Source of the DNA: Chloroflexota bacterium
Lineage (GTDB): Bacteria > Chloroflexota > Limnocylindria > QHBO01
Assembly (NCBI GenBank): GCA_023250255.1
Contig: JAHFBB010000052.1
Coordinates: 1-6,666 of the forward strand
Length of the DNA stretch: 6,666 bases
Direction of reading: 5' to 3'
The translations under genes were made by a program, and so were the position numbers. Each line of letters begins with the position of its first letter. The stretch's first letter is position 1. Shown here piece after piece: positions 1 to 5,420 of the stretch. The notes beneath the pieces were generated by a model. It was not told the origin of the DNA and ran no database searches. It saw nothing but the letters and a program-made list of their open reading frames with translations.

Positions 1-116
1 TGCGGAACGAGCAGGGTGACGAGCACGACACCGGCAATGAGGTCGCGCGACAGCCAGGCAGGTTCGTACGAGCGAACGGCCCGGACACCGGGCATCCAGC
101 GCTCGAGGGCGGTCAT
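1..116 (-). CDS. SulP-family anion transporter, N-terminal fragment
   Basis: Only the first 38 codons are in the window; the gene continues beyond position 1. The fragment has the opening typical of SulP/SLC26 sulfate and inorganic anion transporters: a short cytoplasmic lead with a Leu/Pro-rich start, a basic/Tyr stretch (VRSYEPAWL, residues 14-22), then the family hallmark of an Asp followed by an Ala-Gly pair entering the first membrane helix (RDLIAGVVL, residues 24-32) and ending in a Leu-Val-Pro as the window runs out. The ATG at 116-114 overlaps the stop of the upstream small gene by 4 bp (ATGA), which implies translational coupling and a shared operon with the redox genes. No clear Shine-Dalgarno lies in front of it. 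The transport domain, STAS domain and any carbonic anhydrase fusion lie outside the window, so the transported ion (sulfate, bicarbonate or other) cannot be stated. The family call rests on the N-terminal motif alone. Confidence 0.72.
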   Translation of the reverse strand, partial: MTALERWMPGVRAVRSYEPAWLSRDLIAGVVLVTLLVP

Positions 117-412
117 GCTTCAGAAGGGGCGGCGGCCGACGGCGCAGCGCCTGAGGGTTGTCCGAGCCAACTGGCCCCGCTCCGGTCGACCCGACCGCCA
201 GTCGGAGTCCACGCCCAGGCGATGACCACCTCGCCACAGATCGAGCAGCGAAGGACCACGCCGGGGGCATTGACGTAGGCCCGCAGGGTGCCAACCGCGG
301 CCTCGTTGCCGCAATGCGCGCACTTCCCGACCACTGCGGTCATCTCGACCGCGAACAGGACTTCGAGCTCACCGGCAACGGCATTGGCGTCGAGCGTGGA
401 TTCGTCGAACAT
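113..412 (-). CDS. DUF6510-like small four-cysteine (zinc-ribbon or rubredoxin-like) protein
   Basis: This is a 99-residue soluble protein with no signal peptide or membrane segment. Residues 7-25 (an LDANAVAGEL-type start followed by a FAVEMTAV segment) and the cysteine layout match what I recall of the DUF6510 family. Two CxxCG knuckles are visible: C31-A-H-C34-G and C56-S-I-C59-G, 21 residues apart between C34 and C56, which form one four-ligand metal site. The last 20 residues are Ala/Pro/Ser-rich and probably disordered. It sits third in the redox operon, 9 bp after the flavoprotein and overlapping the SulP start by 4 bp. Family members are, to my knowledge, often next to this same molybdoenzyme/flavoprotein pair, so a role with that pair is likely. 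The role itself is not established: a structural Zn ribbon is the default reading, and an iron-binding electron carrier is an alternative. The start at 412 is supported by a good Shine-Dalgarno (419-423). Confidence 0.85.
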   Translation of the reverse strand: MFDESTLDANAVAGELEVLFAVEMTAVVGKCAHCGNEAAVGTLRAYVNAPGVVLRCSICGEVVIAWAWTPTGGRVDRSGASWLGQPSGAAPSAAAPSEA

Positions 413-418
413 CGGGGT

Positions 419-423
419 CTCCT
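419..423 (-). promoter_or_regulatory. Ribosome binding site of the DUF6510-like gene
   Basis: On the minus strand this reads AGGAG, six bases before the ATG at 412. It overlaps the TAG stop codon of the flavoprotein gene, so ribosomes finishing that gene end on top of it. It is the clearest Shine-Dalgarno in the redox operon and fixes the start of the 99-residue product. Confidence 0.75.
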
Positions 424-1156
424 AGTTGCTCGGTCCGAAGCGTTCCGTCCGCACCCGATCTGGCGGGACCCCCAGGTTGACCAGTCCAGCGGCAACGGTT
501 TCCACCAGCAGGGTGGGGCCGCATGCGTAGACCAGGGGGTCCGGGCCCAGGGCTGCCAGGACTTCGGCCAGCATCGGTTCGTCCACCCGTCGGGCGTAGC
601 CGGTCCAGCCCGGCGGGTGGGCGCGGGTCAATGTGGGGAGCACCCGCAGCCCGTCCCCGGCCAGCGCGTCGAGTTCGTCGCGGTAAATGAGATCGTCCAC
701 GTCCCGTGCCGAGTAGAGCAGGGTGGTGGGCGTCGTGTCGCCCGCCGCAGCGCGTTGGCGAATCATGGCCATCAGGGGCACCACGCCCGACCCACCAGCC
801 ACCAGCAGCAGCGGGCCGCCGAGAGCGGGTTCCCAGACGAAATAGCCCCCGATCGGTCCCCGGACTTCGACCAGGTCACCGACCTCCAGGACGTCGTGGA
901 AATAGGGCGAGACCTCGCCGTCGGGGATCCGCTCAATGGTCAAATCGACGACGCCGGTGTGCGCGGGCGGCGAAGCAATCGAATACGAGCGCTGGGCCTG
1001 GTAGCCATCGGCCGCCGTCAACCGGACGTCGTAGTGCTGGCCCGCTCGATGTGGCCGCCAGGCGGGCAGGGACAGGGTGAAGGAGCTAGCCCGTTCGGTT
1101 TCGCCCCGGATGGCGGACACGGTCGCAATCTGCCAGACCAATGGCTCGGGAGGCAT
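422..1156 (-). CDS. FAD/NAD(P)H-binding oxidoreductase, ferredoxin-reductase type
   Basis: A 244-residue cytoplasmic flavoprotein of the ferredoxin-NADP reductase superfamily, which moves electrons between NAD(P)H and a partner via FAD. The FAD-binding barrel spans about residues 8-108, with the flavin motif R56-S-Y-S-I and the phosphate-binding GEVSPYF segment near 80-86. The nucleotide-binding domain spans about 112-240, with the glycine-rich GGSGVVPLM at 121-129, the CGPT motif at 212-215 and the C-terminal TERFGPS at 237-243, close to the usual terminus of this family. There is no [2Fe-2S] plant-type ferredoxin domain, so any iron-sulfur or other carrier must be a separate protein. It starts 3 bp after the stop of the sulfite oxidase-like gene, so the two are almost certainly co-transcribed and it is the natural redox partner of that enzyme. 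No strong Shine-Dalgarno precedes the ATG; coupling to the upstream gene is likely. NADH versus NADPH preference cannot be told from the sequence by eye. Confidence 0.92.
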   Translation of the reverse strand: MPPEPLVWQIATVSAIRGETERASSFTLSLPAWRPHRAGQHYDVRLTAADGYQAQRSYSIASPPAHTGVVDLTIERIPDGEVSPYFHDVLEVGDLVEVRGPIGGYFVWEPALGGPLLLVAGGSGVVPLMAMIRQRAAAGDTTPTTLLYSARDVDDLIYRDELDALAGDGLRVLPTLTRAHPPGWTGYARRVDEPMLAEVLAALGPDPLVYACGPTLLVETVAAGLVNLGVPPDRVRTERFGPSN

Positions 1157-1159
1157 CGG

Positions 1160-1783
1160 TCAGTCGCCGGAATAGCGCTCTTCGCGCCAGGGATCTCCGC
1201 GGTTGTGATAGCCCAGCGATTCCCAGAACCCCGGCTCGTCCCGCTCGACCAGGTGCAGTCCGCGCACCCATTTGGCGCTCTTCCAGAGGTACAGGTGCGG
1301 CACCACCAGCCGGGCAGGGCCGCCGTGGGCCGGTTCCAGCGGAGCGCCACCGTATTCGTAGGCCACGAATGCCTGGCCGTTCAGCGCCTCGCCCAGCGGC
1401 AGATTGGTGGTGTAGCCGCCGTACGAATGAGCGACCAGGAACTGCGCTCGCGGGTCCAGGTCGGCGGCCGCCAGCAGGTCGTCGATGCTCACGCCCCGCC
1501 AGCGCGTGTCGAGCTTGGTCCATTTGGTGACACAGCTGATATCGACCGTCCATTCCCGAGCCGGTAGCGCCTGGAACTCCGCCCAGCTCCACCTGACCGG
1601 CTGGCTGACCAGTCCATCAATGGTGAACTCCCAGGTGTCGAGCGGAATTCGAGGGGTCGGGCCAGCCGACAGGACAGGGAAATCATCAGTCAGGTACTGG
1701 CCCGGCGGAATGCGGCTGGCCGTGTCGCCACCACTGTCCGGACGACGCCCAACAAATCCTCGCGAGACGAACCGATCGCCCAT
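1160..1783 (-). CDS. Sulfite oxidase-like molybdopterin-dependent oxidoreductase (cytoplasmic)
   Basis: A 207-residue protein of the sulfite oxidase / MsrP (YedY) fold, which binds the molybdenum cofactor. The fold is complete: an N-terminal arm with IPPGQYLTDDFPVLSAGPTP (residues 25-44), the substrate and cofactor segment, and the cysteine expected to ligate molybdenum, C84, in DISCVTKWTKLDT (81-93). A His-Gly-Gly-Pro loop follows (H153), then a LYLWKSAKWV segment (164-173) that binds the pterin in relatives. It lacks the twin-arginine signal peptide of periplasmic MsrP, the heme domain of animal sulfite oxidase and the dimerisation domain of the longer enzymes, so it should act in the cytoplasm and needs an external electron carrier. 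The flavoprotein encoded 3 bp downstream is the obvious candidate. Sequence type matches proteins annotated as sulfite oxidase-like oxidoreductase, whose substrate is generally undefined; sulfite oxidation is not demonstrated. The ATG at 1783 fits the family N-terminus (MGDRFVSRGF), has no Shine-Dalgarno, and is preceded by a TAnnnT hexamer. Confidence 0.92.
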   Translation of the reverse strand: MGDRFVSRGFVGRRPDSGGDTASRIPPGQYLTDDFPVLSAGPTPRIPLDTWEFTIDGLVSQPVRWSWAEFQALPAREWTVDISCVTKWTKLDTRWRGVSIDDLLAAADLDPRAQFLVAHSYGGYTTNLPLGEALNGQAFVAYEYGGAPLEPAHGGPARLVVPHLYLWKSAKWVRGLHLVERDEPGFWESLGYHNRGDPWREERYSGD

Positions 1784-1791
1784 TGGGGCGG

Positions 1792-1797
1792 AGTCTA
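1792..1797 (-). promoter_or_regulatory. Candidate -10 element giving a leaderless mRNA for the redox operon
   Basis: In the 31-bp gap between the protease stop and the molybdoenzyme start, the minus strand reads TAGACT, then eight bases, then the ATG at 1783. No Shine-Dalgarno is present. TAnnnT at 7-8 bases before ATG is the known layout of leaderless promoters in high-GC bacteria, with transcription starting at or next to the start codon. I see no good -35 hexamer: the region 16-18 bases upstream lies at the end of the protease gene and matches TTGACA poorly. The same layout occurs at the plus-strand gene (5408-5413). Confidence 0.42.
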
Positions 1798-1814
1798 GAC
1801 CGATGCCGGCCGGA

Positions 1815-4800
1815 TCAGGCGGGGTTGTAACTCACCGCCAGCAGCGCGAGCTTCGTCTTCCCGCCGATCGTCCAGGTCATGGCCACGCTGGCTGCCCCGG
1901 CCTCGGTGCTGCCGCAGCCACGGAGGTTGGCGGTCCCGCCGGTGGTACCGGTGTCCCAGCGTTCGGTCTGACCGGCACCGGCGGTATAGGCGGCTGTGCT
2001 GTTCAGGCCATAGAGCACATCCACCACCAGGCCGTTGGTCGCCGAGGGGACGGTCACGCCGATGCTCGTGGCGTTGACCCCGCTGCCGACCGGGGTGCCC
2101 CGCGAACCGACGCCCGACAGGGCGGCCAGGCCCATGACCCGCTTGGCGTTGCCGGTCAAGAGGTGGGCGACCGTCGAACCGGCGACCCCCGGGGTCGGAT
2201 CGGCGAGGTCCCAGATCTCGACCGCACCGTTGGCCGGCGCGACCTGGCGACCGACGAACACCAGCGCCTGGTCGGCGGCCGGGTTGGCCGGGTCGGGTTT
2301 CCAGGTGATCGAGCTGACCCGGGTGGTCGTCGAGTTCAGGCTGACCGCGGCCACCAGCCGGTTCGATCCGGCCGGCAGGCTGAAGGTGATCGCGCCCGAC
2401 GCACTGCTCGCACTGGCGAACGTGCTGACCGCTCCGCCGGTACGGGCGACGACGGTGACCGGCAGCGCTGGTGTGGCGGCGAGGGTGTTTGAGGCACCGC
2501 CGGTCCCCACGGCGTTGATCGCCGCCACGGCATACCAGTAGGTCGTGCCGTTGGTCAGGCCGGTGTCGGTGTATCCGGTTGTGACCCCGACCGTGGTCAG
2601 CGGGGCGAGCGCGGCCGCACTCGGGCCGCGATACAGCTGGTAGCCGGTCAGCGCCGACCCGCCATCAGTCGCCGGTGGCGCCCAGTTCAGGGCGACGGTG
2701 GTGTTGCCCGCCGTGGCGCCGGTCAGGGTCGGAGCGCCGGGGATGACCGCGGCCGCCTCGGGCGTTGCTGCCAACTCGTTCGAGGCCGAACCGGTGCCGA
2801 CCGCGTTGATCGCGGCCACCCGATACCAGTAGGTCGCGCCGTTGGCCACGGCGGTGTCCGTGAAAGTGGTCCCCGCGCCCACGGTCGTCAGCAGGGACTC
2901 GCCGCCGGAACTTGCGCCGCGCAGGATCTGGTAGCCGGTAATGGGGCTGCCGCCGTTGGACGCTGGTGGCGACCAGGTCAATGCCACGACGCCGTCACCG
3001 GCGGTTGCTGCGGTCAGGGTGGGCGCGCCGGGGACCGTTGGCGGCGAGCCGCTGCCGGTCTCGTACGAGACGGCAAGCAGGGCGACATTGGTGGTGGCTC
3101 CGATCGTCCAGGTCATGGCCACGCTGGCTGCCCCGGCCTCGGTGCTGCCGCAGCCACGGAGGTTGGCGGTCCCGCCGGTGGTACCGGTGTCCCAGCGTTC
3201 GGTCTGACCGGCACCGGCGGTATAGGCGGCTGTGCTGTTCAGGCCATAGAGCACATCCACCACCAGGCCGTTGGTCGCCGAGGGGACGGTCACGCCGATG
3301 CTCGTGGCGTTGACCCCGCTGCCGACCGGGGTGCCCCGCGAACCGACGCCCGACAGGGCGGCCAGGCCCATGACCCGCTTGGCGTTGCCGGTCAAGAGGT
3401 GGGCGACCGTCGAACCGGCGACCCCCGGGGTCGGATCGGCGAGGTCCCAGATCTCGACCGCACCGTTGGCCGGCGCGACCTGGCGACCGACGAACACCAG
3501 CGCCTGGTCGGCGGCCGGGTTGGCCGGGTCGGGTTTCCAGGTGATCGAGCTGACCCGGGTGGTCGTCGAGTTCAGGCTGACCGCGGCCACCAGCCGGTTC
3601 GATCCGGCCGGCAGGCTGAAGGTGATCGCGCCCGACGCACTGCTCGCACTGGCGAACGTGCTGACCGCTCCGCCGGTACGGGCGACGACGGTGACCGGCA
3701 GCGCTGGTGTGGCGGCGAGGGTGTTTGAGGCACCGCCGGTCCCCACGGCGTTGATCGCCGCCACGGCATACCAGTAGGTCGTGCCGTTGGTCAGGCCGGT
3801 GTCGGTGTATCCGGTTGTGACCCCGACCGTGGTCAGCGGGGCGAGCGCGGCCGCACTCGGGCCGCGATACAGCTGGTAGCCGGTCAGCGCCGACCCGCCA
3901 TCAGTCGCCGGTGGCGCCCAGTTCAGGGCGACGGTGGTGTTGCCCGCCGTGGCGCCGGTCAGGGTCGGAGCGCCGGGGATGACCGGTTCGACCCCACCCA
4001 GCGACTGGGCGGCGCGCAGGGCGTTGGCCATGGGTTCGGCGATCCCGTCGGGATCATCGGCCCACAGGCCCTGGCCGACGCAGTCGCCATCGGCTCCCGC
4101 CACCGATCCGTTCGGGCATTCGCCCGACTGGCGGATGATCGCTCGCACCGCGGATGCAGTCAGGGCGTGGTCCTGGGCGGCAATCAGGGCTGCCACTCCG
4201 GCCACATGGGGAGTCGCCATGCTCGTGCCGCTGCTGGTCAGATACCCCGCGTCCTTGTAGGTCGAATAGACCGACACGCCGGGCGCGATCACGTCCACCG
4301 ACGTCCCGAAATTGCTGAACACCGCGAAGGTGTCGTCGCAATCGATGAGGAACAGGTCCGGCACCAGCCCGCAGCCAGCGAGCCCGCCCGGGGTCGCGTC
4401 GAAATCGGCCAGGGCAGAGACCGAGATGACCTCGTCAAAGGCCGCCGGGACGAACGAATTGGCGCTGGCCGCGGAGTTGCCTGCGCCAGCGACCATGATG
4501 ATCCCCGCGGCGGCGGCGTTGCACACCGCGGCATGGAGAGCGTCGGTGGCGCAATCGCCCCAGGTTCGATCCTCGCCGAAGCTCATGTTCAGCACGTCCA
4601 CGTCGTTCGTCGGGTCGGCATCGGTGTTGAGAGCAATGGCGTGCTCGAATCCGCAGAGCACCAGCGACTCGCTCGAATTGCCCGCGTCGTCGAAGACCTT
4701 GAAGGCGACCAGCCGTGCCTCAGCCGCGACGCCGACCACCCCCACCCCGTTCAGCGGGGCCGCCGCCGTGCCCGCGACATGGGTCCCGTGGCCGTACCCA

Positions 4801-5324
4801 TCATTCGGCGGTGCCCCGGGGGTCACGCAGTTGTAGCCCAGGCCCTGGTCGATGGCGTTGACCAGGTCGGGATGGTCGAGGTCGATGCCGGTATCCATGA
4901 CCGCGATCCGGGCACCGTTTCCCCGGAAACCGGCATGCCAGGCACTGGCCGCAGTGTTGTCGTTGTCGTAGGCCGAGATGCGCTCGATGCCGTTCGGCAG
5001 TGATTCGGTCAGGGAAAGCGCATGGTCCACCGCGACGGAAACGACATTCGGGTTCTGCCGCAGGGCGGCGGCCGCCGCGGCCGAGCCGCGGAACTGGAAG
5101 CCGCTGATCGCCGTTCGGTACACCAGGCCCACTGTCCCGCCGGCGGATCGGGCCAGACCAGGAGCGGCCTGGGCGGCATCGCTGCCCGGGCGAAGCATGA
5201 CCACCCATGACTGGCTGGCTGACGATTGGTTCGACGCGCCAGCAACCGATGCGACCCCGACAGGGCCGACGCTGAGGAAAGCGACCACCAGGGCCGCCCG
5301 GATGAGGGCACGAACTGTGCGCAT
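1815..5324 (-). CDS. Secreted subtilisin-family (S8) serine protease with FN3 and beta-rich modules
   Basis: A 1169-residue exported endopeptidase. In order it has: a signal peptide (1-30, basic MRTVRALIR then a hydrophobic core, AxA-like cleavage near 28-30); an inhibitor I9-like propeptide (about 39-105) that should fold and mask the protease until cleaved; and the S8 catalytic domain (about 135-385) with triad D144 (DTGID), H179 (GHGTHVAGT), S368 (GTSMATPHVAG) and oxyanion N283 (GAGN). FN3 follows (about 449-540), then an unnamed beta-rich module (541-755), a lone FN3 (about 764-855), a second FN3 (861-952) and a second copy of the module (953-1169) ending in SYNPA. The catalytic region holds eight cysteines (166, 224, 258, 268, 318, 329, 403, 415), consistent with disulfides after export. 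No LPXTG, membrane anchor or type 9 tail is seen, so it is probably released. The frame stays open 531 bp upstream, but the ATG at 5324 is chosen for its Shine-Dalgarno, the signal peptide directly after it, and because the extension overlaps the amidohydrolase gene antisense. The natural substrate is unknown; the tail modules may bind polymer or surface. Confidence 0.93.
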   Translation of the reverse strand: MRTVRALIRAALVVAFLSVGPVGVASVAGASNQSSASQSWVVMLRPGSDAAQAAPGLARSAGGTVGLVYRTAISGFQFRGSAAAAAALRQNPNVVSVAVDHALSLTESLPNGIERISAYDNDNTAASAWHAGFRGNGARIAVMDTGIDLDHPDLVNAIDQGLGYNCVTPGAPPNDGYGHGTHVAGTAAAPLNGVGVVGVAAEARLVAFKVFDDAGNSSESLVLCGFEHAIALNTDADPTNDVDVLNMSFGEDRTWGDCATDALHAAVCNAAAAGIIMVAGAGNSAASANSFVPAAFDEVISVSALADFDATPGGLAGCGLVPDLFLIDCDDTFAVFSNFGTSVDVIAPGVSVYSTYKDAGYLTSSGTSMATPHVAGVAALIAAQDHALTASAVRAIIRQSGECPNGSVAGADGDCVGQGLWADDPDGIAEPMANALRAAQSLGGVEPVIPGAPTLTGATAGNTTVALNWAPPATDGGSALTGYQLYRGPSAAALAPLTTVGVTTGYTDTGLTNGTTYWYAVAAINAVGTGGASNTLAATPALPVTVVARTGGAVSTFASASSASGAITFSLPAGSNRLVAAVSLNSTTTRVSSITWKPDPANPAADQALVFVGRQVAPANGAVEIWDLADPTPGVAGSTVAHLLTGNAKRVMGLAALSGVGSRGTPVGSGVNATSIGVTVPSATNGLVVDVLYGLNSTAAYTAGAGQTERWDTGTTGGTANLRGCGSTEAGAASVAMTWTIGATTNVALLAVSYETGSGSPPTVPGAPTLTAATAGDGVVALTWSPPASNGGSPITGYQILRGASSGGESLLTTVGAGTTFTDTAVANGATYWYRVAAINAVGTGSASNELAATPEAAAVIPGAPTLTGATAGNTTVALNWAPPATDGGSALTGYQLYRGPSAAALAPLTTVGVTTGYTDTGLTNGTTYWYAVAAINAVGTGGASNTLAATPALPVTVVARTGGAVSTFASASSASGAITFSLPAGSNRLVAAVSLNSTTTRVSSITWKPDPANPAADQALVFVGRQVAPANGAVEIWDLADPTPGVAGSTVAHLLTGNAKRVMGLAALSGVGSRGTPVGSGVNATSIGVTVPSATNGLVVDVLYGLNSTAAYTAGAGQTERWDTGTTGGTANLRGCGSTEAGAASVAMTWTIGGKTKLALLAVSYNPA
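1864..2749 (-). repeat. 886-bp perfect direct repeat, copy A (protease C-terminal end)
   Basis: This block is identical to 3100-3985 by line-by-line reading, with a constant offset of 1236 bp (412 codons, so in frame). It encodes residues 860-1154: the third FN3 domain and most of the second beta-rich module. The first mismatches are at 1863 (G against T) and 2750 (C against G). Beyond 1863 the protein stays homologous for the remaining 15 residues, to the stop, but the bases differ at many sites. Confidence 0.95.
3100..3985 (-). repeat. 886-bp perfect direct repeat, copy B (protease middle)
   Basis: Second copy of the same block, encoding residues 448-742: the first FN3 domain, which follows directly on the catalytic domain, and most of the first beta-rich module. 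The two copies are separated by 350 bp (2750-3099) that encode the end of the first module and a diverged FN3 domain not included in the repeat. No inverted ends, target-site duplications or transposase are associated with either copy. Confidence 0.95.
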
Positions 5325-5331
5325 GGATGAA

Positions 5332-5337
5332 TCCCTT
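5332..5337 (-). promoter_or_regulatory. Ribosome binding site of the protease gene
   Basis: The minus strand reads AAGGGA, seven bases before the ATG at 5324. It supports this ATG over the in-frame upstream codons, and it contrasts with the molybdoenzyme and amidohydrolase genes, which have no Shine-Dalgarno. Confidence 0.6.
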
Positions 5338-5345
5338 CGAGTTCC

Positions 5346-5374
5346 ATTGTCCGCCGCTCGCCGCCCAATGGGAA
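5346..5374 (-). promoter_or_regulatory. Candidate sigma-70-type promoter of the protease gene
   Basis: On the minus strand, TTCCCA (5369-5374) and GACAAT (5346-5351) are separated by 17 bases; each matches four of six consensus positions (TTGACA, TATAAT). Transcription would start near 5339 and leave a leader of only about 15 bases, almost all of it the Shine-Dalgarno and spacer. Weak hexamers in GC-rich DNA arise by chance, so this is a suggestion only. Confidence 0.3.
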
Positions 5375-5407
5375 GGGGTCCGCGTGCCCGGACGCACCGC
5401 CTGCTCG

Positions 5408-5413
5408 TACCAT
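5408..5413 (+). promoter_or_regulatory. Candidate -10 element giving a leaderless mRNA for the amidohydrolase
   Basis: The plus strand reads TACCAT, then seven bases, then the ATG at 5421. There is no Shine-Dalgarno within 20 bases of either possible ATG; the only purine-rich run (5371-5378) is too far upstream. The arrangement fits a TAnnnT -10 element with transcription starting at the A of the 5421 ATG. This would also decide between the two in-frame ATGs, since the 5412 ATG overlaps the hexamer. Confidence 0.42.
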
Positions 5414-5420
5414 GCGCCCC

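Noticed and set aside
158..1567. Long plus-strand open frame of 469 codons
   Set aside because: It runs antisense across the DUF6510-like, flavoprotein and molybdoenzyme genes, shows no recognisable domain and has the His/Gly/Arg-rich look of a GC-rich shadow frame.
1800..1815. GC-rich CCGGCCGG palindrome after the protease gene as a terminator
   Set aside because: The symmetric stretch is only eight bases with no loop and no following U-run, so it cannot form a convincing intrinsic terminator.
1485..2492. Plus-strand open frame of 335 codons spanning the molybdoenzyme start and the protease end
   Set aside because: It crosses two real minus-strand genes and the gap between them, with arginine/glycine-rich composition typical of an antisense frame.
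2035..3777. Two identical plus-strand open frames of 168 codons (2035-2541 and 3271-3777)
   Set aside because: They are identical only because they lie antisense within the two copies of the 886-bp repeat in the protease gene. No ribosome site or domain supports them.
1864..3985. Repeat copies as an insertion sequence or composite transposon
   Set aside because: Both copies are in-frame protein-coding FN3 and module sequence, direct in orientation, with no transposase, terminal inverted repeats or target-site duplications.
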